Source of the DNA: Bacteroidales bacterium
Lineage (GTDB): Bacteria; Bacteroidota; Bacteroidia; Bacteroidales; F082
Direction of reading: 5' to 3'
Length of the DNA stretch: 64,000 nt
Assembly (NCBI GenBank): GCA_021647205.1
Contig: JAKIVD010000012.1
Span: 1 to 64,000 of the forward strand
This document shows positions 25,047-32,778 of the stretch, piece by piece; position 1 is the first letter of the stretch; each line of letters begins with the position of its first letter. The notes under the pieces were generated by a model. That model was not told the origin of the DNA. It was given only the letters and a program-made list of their open reading frames with translations, and did not search any database. A program made the position numbers and the translations under genes.

Positions 25047-25703
25047 ATGAAAACTGTAAGAATTCTAATCGCTGACGATCACCAACTGATTCTGAACGGG
25101 ATTTCTGATATGTTGCGGCCCAACAAGGAATTCAGGATTGTTGGCCGGGCCACAAACGGGGAAGAGGCTGTTAGTAAAGCCTTGAAACTAAAACCTGATT
25201 TAATCTTTATGGATATTTCAATGCCCATCATGAACGGTATTGATGCCACAAGAAAGATAAAGAAAAAACTCCCCGCCATACACATTCTGGCCCTGACACA
25301 GCATGAAGAAAAAGAATACGTTACCCAAATGCTCAAGGCTGGTGGAAGCGGATACCTGCTTAAGAATTCAAAAAAAGATGAATTCGTCGAAGCCATCGAA
25401 TTGGTGATGAACGGAAACCATTACCTGAGCAGAAAAGTCTCTGAACAAATGATAAGTGACCTGATTCATTCTGAAAGGGATAATTCCAGCCCGCAGGATG
25501 AAGTTACGCTCACCAGAAGGGAAAAAGAAATAATCGTCAAAATTTCGGAGGAACTGAGTAACCAGGAAATTGCCGAAGAGCTTCACATCAGCCTGCGCAC
25601 AGTTGAAACCCACCGCAGAAATATTATGCAGAAGTTAAAAGTAAAGTCTGTTGTTTCACTTCTTAAATATGCAGCCCGCCGAAAAATTATCAGCTTCCAT
25701 TGA
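25047..25703 (+). CDS. NarL/FixJ-type response regulator
   Basis: A 218-residue regulator with a receiver domain (about 1-120; acidic pocket Asp10/Asp11, phospho-acceptor Asp56 in LIFMDISMP, Thr/Lys in the later strands) and a LuxR-type helix-turn-helix (about 150-215, LTRREKEIIVKI, then HISLRTVETHRRNIMQKL). Start at 25047 (MKTVRILIADDH) is preferred over an in-frame ATG inside the kinase gene, since it begins the first receiver strand. Cotranscribed with the kinase. A likely target is the octaheme gene immediately downstream, where TACGTA repeats occur in the leader; that link is inference. Confidence 0.9.
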   Translation: MKTVRILIADDHQLILNGISDMLRPNKEFRIVGRATNGEEAVSKALKLKPDLIFMDISMPIMNGIDATRKIKKKLPAIHILALTQHEEKEYVTQMLKAGGSGYLLKNSKKDEFVEAIELVMNGNHYLSRKVSEQMISDLIHSERDNSSPQDEVTLTRREKEIIVKISEELSNQEIAEELHISLRTVETHRRNIMQKLKVKSVVSLLKYAARRKIISFH

Positions 25704-26115
25704 TTCTGTCTTGCCTGCCCACCCTGTACGCATAATGCTGCTCAGCTGGTTCAAACCATCAGCTTTGTTATCAGCAGCCTGGCGTTTTTCTACTATTAAG
25801 AATACATTTACATAAAAAATCCTGGTAAATCTAAACTGATTAAAGCCAAATAGGTTTCAAGCTCCCCGGACCTGCTTCTAACAGGATGTTTCCTATACAC
25901 TTACCATCTTTCCTTGACATTTCCTGTTCAACAGGGATGGACCATGACTGTAGGAAGCAAAAAAAAGAATTTAACATTTGACTTTCCGTTTCTACGTAAA
26001 ATATGGTATGTCAAATTACGTAGCAGTTGCTATTGATGTACAACACTTTAGTGTCTATTTTTACCAAGTGAAAAATAAATTATTATTAATAACTTCAAAT
26101 TTAAAACACTTGGAT
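25704..26115. other. Intergenic region upstream of the octaheme gene, 412 bases
   Basis: No supported gene. It contains a TACGTA inverted repeat and an A+T-rich leader ahead of the octaheme start. An open reading extending the octaheme upstream to 25978 lacks a signal peptide at its front and is rejected as the true start. Confidence 0.5.
25992..26023. promoter_or_regulatory. Inverted repeat CTACGTAA-N16-TTACGTAG
   Basis: Perfect eight-base arms, each containing the palindrome TACGTA, spaced 24 bases centre to centre, about 95 bases before the octaheme start. A candidate site for the neighbouring LuxR-type response regulator. Inferred from symmetry and location. Confidence 0.4.
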
Positions 26116-27633
26116 ATGAGAAAATTTTTACAATTTGCTTTTGCAATCGTGTTCCTGATGGGGACTGTTGCGTATGTACAGGCACAAACTTTTGCGGGTT
26201 CAGATGCCTGTAAACTTTGTCACCTTGACAAGTATGACAATTGGGCAGCTTCGGGCCACCCTTACAAGTTTAATGTTATTGTCGATAACCAACCACCGGT
26301 TTATCCACCGGAAGCCATTAACTTCGAGGACCAGTGGATGGACAGCCTGGGAGACGGCTCGCACGACTGGAGTCAGATTGCCGGCGTAATCGGCGGGTAT
26401 GGCTGGAAGGCGCGTTTTGTCGGACTGGATGGTCATTTGGTTGGCACGTCCGGAGCTGTTTCCAGTGATGGCGTTGGCCATAACCAGTTCAATTTTTTCG
26501 GTGGAGTTGACTATGGTTGGGTGGATTATCACCCAAACGACGTAAAGATTTACAACTACAGCTGCTTCAAATGCCACACTACCGGTGGCGATACAACGGG
26601 CAGTTGGCTTGCCGGCGTTGACGGACTGGGTACTTTTACCGAAGGCGGGATTGGATGCGAAAGCTGCCATGGCCCGGGAAGTGACCACGTTGCAGACCCC
26701 ACTACAAGTAACATCGACCGTGTGTATGAATTTGCCCACCAGGACAACAGCCTGGGTGGATTATCCATTAATGGTGAAGTTCAAACACCCAACCCGGATG
26801 GAAACGATGTTAACTTCCTTTGCGGAACCTGCCACAACAGAGACTACAAAGCCCAAATTAACGCCAGTGGCGGGTTTGTCAAACACCACGAGCAATGGGA
26901 CGAGTTTACCCATACCGAGCATTACGCCAACGGTATGACCTGCCTGACCTGTCACGACCCGCACAAACGTGTTATTTGGGATGGCGATGGTATTAAAATG
27001 ACTTGTGGAACCTGCCACCCCACCCAGGTTGAAACCATTAACCACGAAGGCAATGCTACCTGTCTTGACTGCCACATGACGTTTGCTGCCAAGTCGGGTA
27101 CTACACGCGGCCAAAGCGGTTACAAAGGGGATGTGCGTTCGCACTTGTTCAAAATAACGGTGGATACCGAGTCCATGTTTACCGAAGATGGTGCCTGGGT
27201 AAGAGATGACGAAGAGAGGAAAGCCTCTTTAAGCCCCGCATACACCTGCCTCGGTTGTCACAATGATGACCCCAATGACGACATTCCGGACAAAACCCTC
27301 GCAGAAGTTGTGGCTGCTGCCGGAGACATGCACAACCCGAATTCTATTCCACAGCATTCAGAAATTGAAATGAGTATTTATCCCAACCCGACCAATGGCG
27401 TTACCAGAATCAGTTTTACTGCCGGTCAGGCAAACGATTTCTCCTTAAAAATATTTAATGTTTCAGGACAATTGGTTTACAATCTGGAAAACCTGGGAAG
27501 TGTTTTGGGTGAACAGGTTGTTTATTGGGAGGGCACAAGCAATACCGGGGCCAGTGTCGAACCCGGATATTATTTCGTTCAAATATCAACCGGTGCCGTT
27601 ACTTCCACAAAAAAACTGGTGTTAATGAAGTAG
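26116..27633 (+). CDS. Octaheme cytochrome c with T9SS C-terminal sorting domain
   Basis: A 505-residue secreted protein. Signal peptide to about residue 24 (VAYVQAQ). Eight CxxCH motifs start at residues 32, 150, 181, 236, 276, 297, 316 and 378; GIGCESCHGPG and MTCLTCHDPHK are typical of c554-like multihaem proteins. The last 90 residues (IYPNPTNGVTRISF ... GYYFVQISTGAVTSTKKLVLMK in two separate stretches) are a type A T9SS sorting domain, which directs export across the outer membrane. The protein is thus extracellular or surface-attached. ATG at 26116 chosen because it starts the signal peptide. Possible roles: extracellular electron relay, or a terminal reductase. All haem motifs are CxxCH, so there is no CxxCK active-site haem. 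Confidence 0.9.
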   Translation: MRKFLQFAFAIVFLMGTVAYVQAQTFAGSDACKLCHLDKYDNWAASGHPYKFNVIVDNQPPVYPPEAINFEDQWMDSLGDGSHDWSQIAGVIGGYGWKARFVGLDGHLVGTSGAVSSDGVGHNQFNFFGGVDYGWVDYHPNDVKIYNYSCFKCHTTGGDTTGSWLAGVDGLGTFTEGGIGCESCHGPGSDHVADPTTSNIDRVYEFAHQDNSLGGLSINGEVQTPNPDGNDVNFLCGTCHNRDYKAQINASGGFVKHHEQWDEFTHTEHYANGMTCLTCHDPHKRVIWDGDGIKMTCGTCHPTQVETINHEGNATCLDCHMTFAAKSGTTRGQSGYKGDVRSHLFKITVDTESMFTEDGAWVRDDEERKASLSPAYTCLGCHNDDPNDDIPDKTLAEVVAAAGDMHNPNSIPQHSEIEMSIYPNPTNGVTRISFTAGQANDFSLKIFNVSGQLVYNLENLGSVLGEQVVYWEGTSNTGASVEPGYYFVQISTGAVTSTKKLVLMK

Positions 27634-27664
27634 TGCTTTTTTAATTAAACAATTATTTGATGTT

Positions 27665-27699
27665 AAAAGGCCGGCTAAAATGCCCGGCCTTTTTTTTTC
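27665..27699 (+). terminator. Intrinsic terminator after the octaheme gene
   Basis: AAAAGGCCGG pairs with CCGGCCTTTT around a nine-base loop and is followed by more T. It also faces the convergent MOSC-MogA gene (stop at 27703). Confidence 0.88.
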
Positions 27700-27702
27700 T
27701 AT

Positions 27703-28638
27703 TCAATGAATGTCAAGACGGTGAATCATGTACAACGAATGCACCACGGTCTTCAGGATTTCGTCCATGTACTCGTCCACGGCTTTCTGGCTGCCGGGCA
27801 GGCAGTAAACAAGGGTCCGGCCGATGAGCCCGGCAATGGAACGGCTGATCAGGGCTGCCGGCTTTTCGGCGCCGTATTTGATCCTGATCAAATCCATGAT
27901 GCCGGGAATCTCTTTGTCCAGCATGGGCTTCACCACATCGGGGGTGATGTCTTTGGGCCCGATGCCCGTCCCGCCGGTGGTGAAAATAAAATCACTGCCG
28001 TTTTGCACGGCCGTGCGGACGGCCTTTTCCAAAAGTGCAGGCTCGTCGGGAATGAGGACGTAATCGATTTCCGATTTCCGGTGTTGGGATGTCCAGAAAG
28101 CTTCCAGCCTTTTTTCGATCTTTTTGCCGCTCCTGTCGGCGTACAGTCCGTGGAAGGCGCGGTCGCTCAGGGTGATGACCGTGGATTTGATCACCCGCGG
28201 TTTGTATTCGAAACGCAGGCCGGCCTGCATGGTTCCGCCCCTGACAACCCTGGCGAAGATGCCTTCCTTGGGCATCACGCAATTGCCCACTTCCTGAAAG
28301 ATCTGGCAATTGGAACCGTGGCATTTTTTCCCGATCTGTGTCACTTCAAGCTCAATGCTTTCGTTCACAAAACGGTCGAGCGGCAGGGTTTTGTAAAGTT
28401 TGATGCCTTCGGTGGTGATGTTTTCGGCAAATTCGCCGAAGGCAATTTTACGGTTGGCTTCTTCCGAAAATTTGGCGATGCTTTCCACCCCCAGCAGGCT
28501 TACCTGGCGGTTCCACGGGCCGGAATGTGCATCTTTTTCCACACCTTTGTCCGTGAGTTTGATGGCTTCCACCGGCTTTTTGATGGTGCCTTTTTTCTCG
28601 GAAACATTTACTGAAAGGACTTTGATTGCAGCACTCAT
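27703..28638 (-). CDS. MOSC domain fused to MogA/MoaB-type molybdopterin adenylyltransferase
   Basis: A 311-residue two-domain protein. Residues about 1-145 are a MOSC domain (GVEKDAHSGPWNRQVSLL, FAENITTEG, GKKCHGSNCQIF with its conserved cysteine). Residues about 150-311 are the MogA fold (ITLSDRAFHGLYADRSG, TTGGTGIGPKDITPDV, and LPGSQKAVDEY). The MogA part adenylylates molybdopterin before Mo insertion; MOSC domains are involved in sulfur or Mo cofactor handling. It is the last gene of the cofactor operon and its ATG overlaps the moaC stop by four bases. MOSC-MogA fusions occur in several anaerobes, but which Mo enzyme uses it is not visible here. Confidence 0.88.
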   Translation of the reverse strand: MSAAIKVLSVNVSEKKGTIKKPVEAIKLTDKGVEKDAHSGPWNRQVSLLGVESIAKFSEEANRKIAFGEFAENITTEGIKLYKTLPLDRFVNESIELEVTQIGKKCHGSNCQIFQEVGNCVMPKEGIFARVVRGGTMQAGLRFEYKPRVIKSTVITLSDRAFHGLYADRSGKKIEKRLEAFWTSQHRKSEIDYVLIPDEPALLEKAVRTAVQNGSDFIFTTGGTGIGPKDITPDVVKPMLDKEIPGIMDLIRIKYGAEKPAALISRSIAGLIGRTLVYCLPGSQKAVDEYMDEILKTVVHSLYMIHRLDIH

Positions 28639-29093
28639 TGTTCAATATCTTTTTTCGTTTTTTTTACCAGATGAATTTGTCCGATCACCATTTTTTTATC
28701 CACGGCCTTGCACATGTCGTACACCGTCAGCAGGGCAACGGACACGCCCGTAAGGGCTTCCATTTCCACACCTGTTTTTCCCTGCGATTTCACCGTACAG
28801 CTCACCACCACCCCGTTTTCGGTGAGGCTCGCCTCCACCTTTACTTTGTTCAGCAGCAGGGTGTGGCAAAGGGGGATCAGGTTGGCCGTTTGCTTGGCCG
28901 CCTGAATGCCCGCCACCTCGGCAAGGGTCAGCACATCCCCTTTTTTGATCAGGTTTTTGGCAATCAGCTCCCGGGTTTCGGCCGAAAGTGAAATTGTGCC
29001 TTTGGCCAGCGCCTCACGTTGCTGATCGGGCTTGTGGCCCACATCCACCATTTCGGCCTTGCCTTGTTCATTCACGTGACTCAGTTTTTTCAT
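28635..29093 (-). CDS. moaC: Cyclic pyranopterin monophosphate synthase
   Basis: A 152-residue cytosolic enzyme that converts 3',8-cyclo-GTP (the MoaA product) to cyclic pyranopterin monophosphate. Characteristic blocks: MVDVGHKPDQQREA near the start, AAKQTANLIPLCHTL in the middle and GVEMEALTGVSVALLTVYDMCKA, split as GVEMEALTGVS and LTVYDMCKA, near the end. These contain the family's catalytic Lys/His/Asp residues (LCHT, YDMCKA). Length is normal. It starts two bases after the moaA stop and overlaps the fusion gene, so the operon is tightly packed. Confidence 0.95.
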   Translation of the reverse strand: MKKLSHVNEQGKAEMVDVGHKPDQQREALAKGTISLSAETRELIAKNLIKKGDVLTLAEVAGIQAAKQTANLIPLCHTLLLNKVKVEASLTENGVVVSCTVKSQGKTGVEMEALTGVSVALLTVYDMCKAVDKKMVIGQIHLVKKTKKDIEQ

Positions 29094-29095
29094 GA

Positions 29096-29896
29096 TTATC
29101 CTCCGATGTTGTAAAATGCATTGACGTTGTTTTTGTGTCCCGTGGCAGGTTTCTTACCGACTGCTTTCAGGATGGCTTCTTCAATGCCGTACTCACGTAC
29201 GTTGTAACCGTAGTCGCTGAACAGGCAGGGAACCACATCGCCTTTGGCCGTCAGGCGGATGCGGTTGCAGATGCTGCACCTGCCGCCGTCACCGCCTTCC
29301 ACGGGATAAAAACTGCCGTCGGTGAGCGACATCTGCCGGATGAACCGCAGTTTGAAGCCCCTTGCTTCGCAAAAGTCACGAAGCTGCTCTTTTTCTTCAC
29401 TTGTGGTTTGGGCTGTCTGCACACAGTTTATTTTAACGGGAAGCAGGCCTGCATCCACCGCGGCATCAATTCCCTTCATCACCTGTGCCATGTCCCCTCC
29501 CCTGGTCAGTTTGTTGTATTTTTCAGGGTCAAGGGTGTCCAGACTTACGTTCACACGTTTCAGGCCTGCTGCGGCCAAATCCGCGGCGTATTTTTCCAGC
29601 AGTATGCCGTTTGTGGTCATGGCCAGGTCTTCCACGCCGGGGATGCCCGACATCATCTTTATCAAATCAACGATGCCTTTTCTGACCAGGGGCTCACCAC
29701 CGGTCAGCCTGATTTTGTTCACGCCCATCCCCACGGCCACCTTCACCACTTCGGTAATTTCCTCAAAGCTCAGGATGCTGTTGTGGGGTATCCACTGCAC
29801 CCCCTCCGCAGGCATGCAGTAGTGGCAGCGCAGGTTGCAGCGGTCCGTGACGGAAATCCGCAGGTAAGTGATATTTCTGTTAAATTGGTCTAACAT
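29096..29896 (-). CDS. moaA: GTP 3',8-cyclase, shortened form
   Basis: A radical SAM enzyme of about 266 residues. The N-terminal cluster motif CNLRCHYC is in RISVTDRCNLRC. The second cluster set is present (GGRCSICNRIRLT and, 14 residues later, PCLF), and it ends with the usual GG. Between LRFIRQM and the second cluster there are only about 15 residues, where most MoaA proteins have some 60, so the enzyme is about 50 residues short. No frameshift is evident: both ends stay in frame. ATG at 29896 is preferred because AAGGAA precedes it by ten bases; the ATG at 29914 adds six residues. It overlaps moeA by 17 bases. Confidence 0.85.
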   Translation of the reverse strand: MLDQFNRNITYLRISVTDRCNLRCHYCMPAEGVQWIPHNSILSFEEITEVVKVAVGMGVNKIRLTGGEPLVRKGIVDLIKMMSGIPGVEDLAMTTNGILLEKYAADLAAAGLKRVNVSLDTLDPEKYNKLTRGGDMAQVMKGIDAAVDAGLLPVKINCVQTAQTTSEEKEQLRDFCEARGFKLRFIRQMSLTDGSFYPVEGGDGGRCSICNRIRLTAKGDVVPCLFSDYGYNVREYGIEEAILKAVGKKPATGHKNNVNAFYNIGG

Positions 29897-31058
29897 TGAC
29901 GTAAGTTCCTTCATTTAAAACATTCATCCCGATGGGAAATTCTGCCAGCGCATCGGCTTTGTGGTAAGCGTGCAGGTGTGCCGATCCGTGGTACTCCAGG
30001 GGCTCGGCCTGCATGTTTTCGGTAATCCTCACCGGGAAAAACAAAAGGCGTTCGGCCCTTTTTCTTTTTCTGTCGGCAGTCAACGGCAATTTGAAGCGTT
30101 TTTCCGTTCCGGGAAGTCCGGTCATCCTTCGCAGTACGGGCCTGACCAGCAGGTGAAACTGCACCAGCGACGAAACCGGATTGCCCGAAAGTCCGAACAA
30201 ACATTTGTTTTCAACATTTGCGAACAGCGCCGGTTTGCCCGGCTGGATGGCCAGCTTTTCGAAATGCAGTCGGGCGCCCAGCCTGTTAAAAACCTGTCCG
30301 GTAAAATCCAGGTCGCCCACCGAGGCACCACCCGTCATGATGACCAGGTCCGAGGCGGTGAGCGCATCCTGTACCTTTTGGAAAATCGCATCCGGGTCGT
30401 CGGCGACAATTCCCGCGTCAACAGCCACCGCACCGGCCCGGTTTGCCAGCGCGACAAGCTGTGCCGAGTTGCTGTTCCGGATACCCGGCGGAAGCGGTTT
30501 TTCCGAAGGGGGCACCAACTCGTCGCCGGACGAAAGCACCCTTACCACCGGTTTGGCATACACCAACGGACTGACATTCCCGGCGGAAGCCAGCAAGCCA
30601 ATGTGTGCCGGGCCGATTTCGATGCCCGCTTCCAGCAGCAGCGCACCCGACTTCACGTCCTCACCCCGGAACAAAATGTTTCCTTTGGAGTTTTTGTTGA
30701 CGACTGCGATGGTGCTTTCGTCCTTCGTTACCACATCCTCCTGCCTGACCACCATGTCGGCGCCCGCGGGCACCATCGCGCCCGTCATAATTCGCGAACA
30801 ACAACCGGTGGTAATTTCTTTTCCCGGTTTTTTTCCTGCCGGGATGAATTCGATCACTTTCAGTTCTTTATCGATGTCATCGCTGCGGATGGCATAGCCG
30901 TCCATGGCCGATTTGTCGAAGGAGGGGAAATCGGTATCGGCGAAAACGTCTTCGGCAAGCACCCTGCCCGTTGCATCTTCGAGCGGGACCCTTTCCGCAG
31001 ACGGTTTGCCTGCCGGCAGCATGTCAAGAATTTTAAGCGCTTCTTCTAATTTGATCAT
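29880..31058 (-). CDS. moeA: Molybdopterin molybdenumtransferase
   Basis: A 392-residue cytosolic enzyme that inserts molybdate into adenylylated molybdopterin. It shows MoeA landmarks: AEDVFADTDFPSFDKSAMDGYA (as DFPSFDKSAMDGYA), GAMVPAGADMVVRQED, SAGNVSPLVYAKPVV and the GDEL region. The catalytic MoeA-MogA-like fold follows (ASDLVIMTGGASVGDLDF, FEKLAIQPGKPALF, LFGLSGNPVSSLVQF). The ATG at 31058 (MIKLEEAL) is chosen; 20 residues added by an upstream ATG would read through the mobB end. It overlaps mobB by 26 bases. Part of the mobB-moeA-moaA-moaC-MOSC/mogA operon. Confidence 0.93.
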   Translation of the reverse strand: MIKLEEALKILDMLPAGKPSAERVPLEDATGRVLAEDVFADTDFPSFDKSAMDGYAIRSDDIDKELKVIEFIPAGKKPGKEITTGCCSRIMTGAMVPAGADMVVRQEDVVTKDESTIAVVNKNSKGNILFRGEDVKSGALLLEAGIEIGPAHIGLLASAGNVSPLVYAKPVVRVLSSGDELVPPSEKPLPPGIRNSNSAQLVALANRAGAVAVDAGIVADDPDAIFQKVQDALTASDLVIMTGGASVGDLDFTGQVFNRLGARLHFEKLAIQPGKPALFANVENKCLFGLSGNPVSSLVQFHLLVRPVLRRMTGLPGTEKRFKLPLTADRKRKRAERLLFFPVRITENMQAEPLEYHGSAHLHAYHKADALAEFPIGMNVLNEGTYVNVRPI

Positions 31059-31605
31059 TTTGTGTTTTTTGGATTGTCCAGCCGTTCCCTTTGAAGTCAA
31101 CCTGGAACCCGGCACCTGTCAGTGAAAAATCTTGCTGTGTTAAAATGAAATCTGCTTTTTCCAGGTTTCGCCTGTACGATTGCTTCGATTCATCCGCCCG
31201 TGGCCCTTTCACCAACAGGTGAAGGCCCGGACTGAAAACAGCCGCGAAGGCACCCGACTCACAAACCACCGGGACACCCGGCGGAAGCAGGTTTTTCAAA
31301 TGTTCGTAAACTTCGGTCAGGTGTTCATCGGTACTTTGAATAAAGTAAACTTCGCCTGCCCCTGCCTTCAGCATGCGGGTGCTGTCTTTTCCCGAACCCC
31401 GGTCGGTTTCCCTGAAAATCCGGAAGCCATCACCTTCGGCAAGCAGCTGCTGGCCTCTTCCCGTCAGGTGAAAATGCGGTGTGATTTTCAGTCCGAAGAC
31501 AACACCTTCTTTTGCAAGCTGGCCAATGAGGTGACAGGCAAGGGTTGTCTTTCCGCAGTTGCGGCCCGAGCCGGAAATGAGCAGTATGTTTTTAAGTTGT
31601 TTCAT
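31033..31605 (-). CDS. MobB-like P-loop protein, molybdopterin-guanine dinucleotide biosynthesis
   Basis: A 190-residue P-loop NTPase. The Walker A motif is SGSGRNCGKTTLACHLIGQL, in two stretches, at residues 11-23. MobB proteins bind GTP and assist MobA in adding GMP to Mo-molybdopterin. The match is supported mainly by this loop and by operon position at the head of the cofactor genes. VVCESGAFAAVFSPG suits a MobB-type region. Without MobA next door, another P-loop role is possible. Its start codon is preceded by a GC-rich palindrome (31611-31650). A promoter was not found. Confidence 0.65.
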   Translation of the reverse strand: MKQLKNILLISGSGRNCGKTTLACHLIGQLAKEGVVFGLKITPHFHLTGRGQQLLAEGDGFRIFRETDRGSGKDSTRMLKAGAGEVYFIQSTDEHLTEVYEHLKNLLPPGVPVVCESGAFAAVFSPGLHLLVKGPRADESKQSYRRNLEKADFILTQQDFSLTGAGFQVDFKGNGWTIQKTQNDQIRRSA

Positions 31606-31610
31606 TTTTT

Positions 31611-31650
31611 GACCCCTCCCCGGCCCTCCCCGACGGGGAGGGGGTGGGGA
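31611..31650. repeat. GC-rich palindromic element upstream of the cofactor operon
   Basis: CCCTCCCC-gac-GGGGAGGG is a perfect hairpin with eight-base arms and a three-base loop, flanked by further C- and G-runs. It lies 5 to 45 bases before the mobB start. It resembles a recurring intergenic palindrome of Bacteroidota; function unknown. Confidence 0.55.
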
Positions 31651-31723
31651 TCTAAGTTTTATTTATTCGTGCGAATCAAGGGCTGGATTTATAAAGCTGT
31701 TTGTATTCAATTAGACAGGGCAC

Positions 31724-31758
31724 TAACTTTTCCAAAGTTCGGAACTTTGGAAAAGTTA
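31724..31758. repeat. Palindrome CTTTTCCAAAGTTC, copy 1
   Basis: Seventeen-base perfect arms around one central G. A 29-base core is identical to that at 32781-32809, and the two flank the TauE/SafE-like gene. Likely a dispersed palindromic repeat, or a terminator-like structure without a T-run. Confidence 0.7.
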
Positions 31759-31813
31759 ACACAAGGCTTAAGCCCCCCTTTGATTCGCATTATTCATAAA
31801 AAACTATTTTCTT

Positions 31814-32545
31814 TCATGCAAAAAACAATTTTACGCTGGCCAGCAGCAAAACAAAAGCCAGCAGGTACCTCAACTTCAAGAGCGAAAGCTTGTAACTTCC
31901 CACATAAGCACCCAGCAGTCCGCCGGCAAAGGCAACCACCACCCAGTACAGGATGTCCGGACTGATATGAATGCCCGAGCTGTACAGCCCCAAAATGCCC
32001 GAAGCCGAATTGAGAAAAATAAAAATGGCCGAAATGGCTGCCGTTTCCTTCACGTTGGCCCAGCCCAGCAACAGCAGCACCGGACTTAAAATGATGCCGC
32101 CTCCGATGCCAATCAGTCCCGAAAAAAAGCCCAAAAAAGCGCCCACAAGCAAGGCAATCACAAAATTGAAGGGAATGACTTCGCGGTAGGCCTTCCCGGG
32201 AACATACACCATCCGCAAGACCGCGACGGCAAGGAAAGCGCCGAGAATGTACTTGAACAACTGCGGATCGATGCTTATCCTGGCGCCCAGAAAAGCCATG
32301 GGAATCGAACCCAGCACAAAAGGGATCAGGATCTTGATTTTAAAATGTCCGGCCCGGCAGAAGGCGTAAAACGAAACCGCCGACACAAACAGATTGAGGG
32401 TAAGTGCCGAAGCACGCATGTACATCGTTGAAATGCCGAACAGGGCCATCAACGCCAGGTAACCACTGGCACCGCCATGCCCCACCGAGGCATACAGAAC
32501 CGCCACCACGAACAAGGCGACCAGAAAAAGGATGTTGGCTTCCAT
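31814..32545 (-). CDS. TauE/SafE-family anion exporter
   Basis: A 243-residue integral membrane protein with about eight helices and the duplicated glycine-rich halves of the family: YASVGHGGASGYLALMALFG, split at LALM, near the start and FFSGLIGIGGGIILSPVLL in the middle. Members move sulfite, sulfoacetate or organosulfonates. The ATG at 32545 (MEANILFL) is preferred, since 30 residues added by an upstream ATG are basic and not membrane-like. It sits beside the Mo cofactor operon but outside it; sulfite is a reasonable guess because sulfite-oxidising enzymes use Mo cofactor, though nothing here tests it. Confidence 0.82.
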   Translation of the reverse strand: MEANILFLVALFVVAVLYASVGHGGASGYLALMALFGISTMYMRASALTLNLFVSAVSFYAFCRAGHFKIKILIPFVLGSIPMAFLGARISIDPQLFKYILGAFLAVAVLRMVYVPGKAYREVIPFNFVIALLVGAFLGFFSGLIGIGGGIILSPVLLLLGWANVKETAAISAIFIFLNSASGILGLYSSGIHISPDILYWVVVAFAGGLLGAYVGSYKLSLLKLRYLLAFVLLLASVKLFFA

Positions 32546-32743
32546 TGCACCGTAAAATAACAAACCCCGCCCAAAATGGAAACGAGGTGAAACAATTCGG
32601 CAACGGATTGTCAACATTCCTCCTTTCCAAGTCATCCCGCATCCGCGGGAATCGGGAGGCCGGCCGGTTTCCCCGCCAACCCATCGGCGTTGTTTCGTGT
32701 GCCCGGGGGCATTTAGAAAGCAACGCTCGGAGTTAATTCAGGA

Positions 32744-32751
32744 CAAAGATA
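32744..32751 (-). promoter_or_regulatory. Candidate -7 element for the TauE/SafE gene
   Basis: TATCTTTG on the minus strand, exact match to TAnnTTTG, about 200 bases upstream of the start codon, implying a long leader. No other gene intervenes on this strand. Confidence 0.4.
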
Positions 32752-32778
32752 GTAATTAATGCAAACCAAAAGCCAATA

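Noticed and set aside
25978-26115. Upstream extension of the octaheme gene
   Set aside because: The added 46 residues have no signal peptide at their front and would place the real signal peptide internally; the ATG at 26116 starts it directly.
26116-27633. Assignment of the octaheme as tetrathionate reductase or hydroxylamine oxidoreductase
   Set aside because: All eight motifs are CxxCH, no CxxCK active-site haem, and motif spacing does not let me match either family with confidence.
29961-31049. Long plus-strand frame of 362 residues
   Set aside because: Antisense of moeA, a high G+C gene that leaves stop-free shadows.
32340-32723. Minus-strand frame of 127 residues overlapping the TauE/SafE gene
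   Set aside because: It is the shadow of the permease frame plus leader; no domain or membrane pattern of its own.
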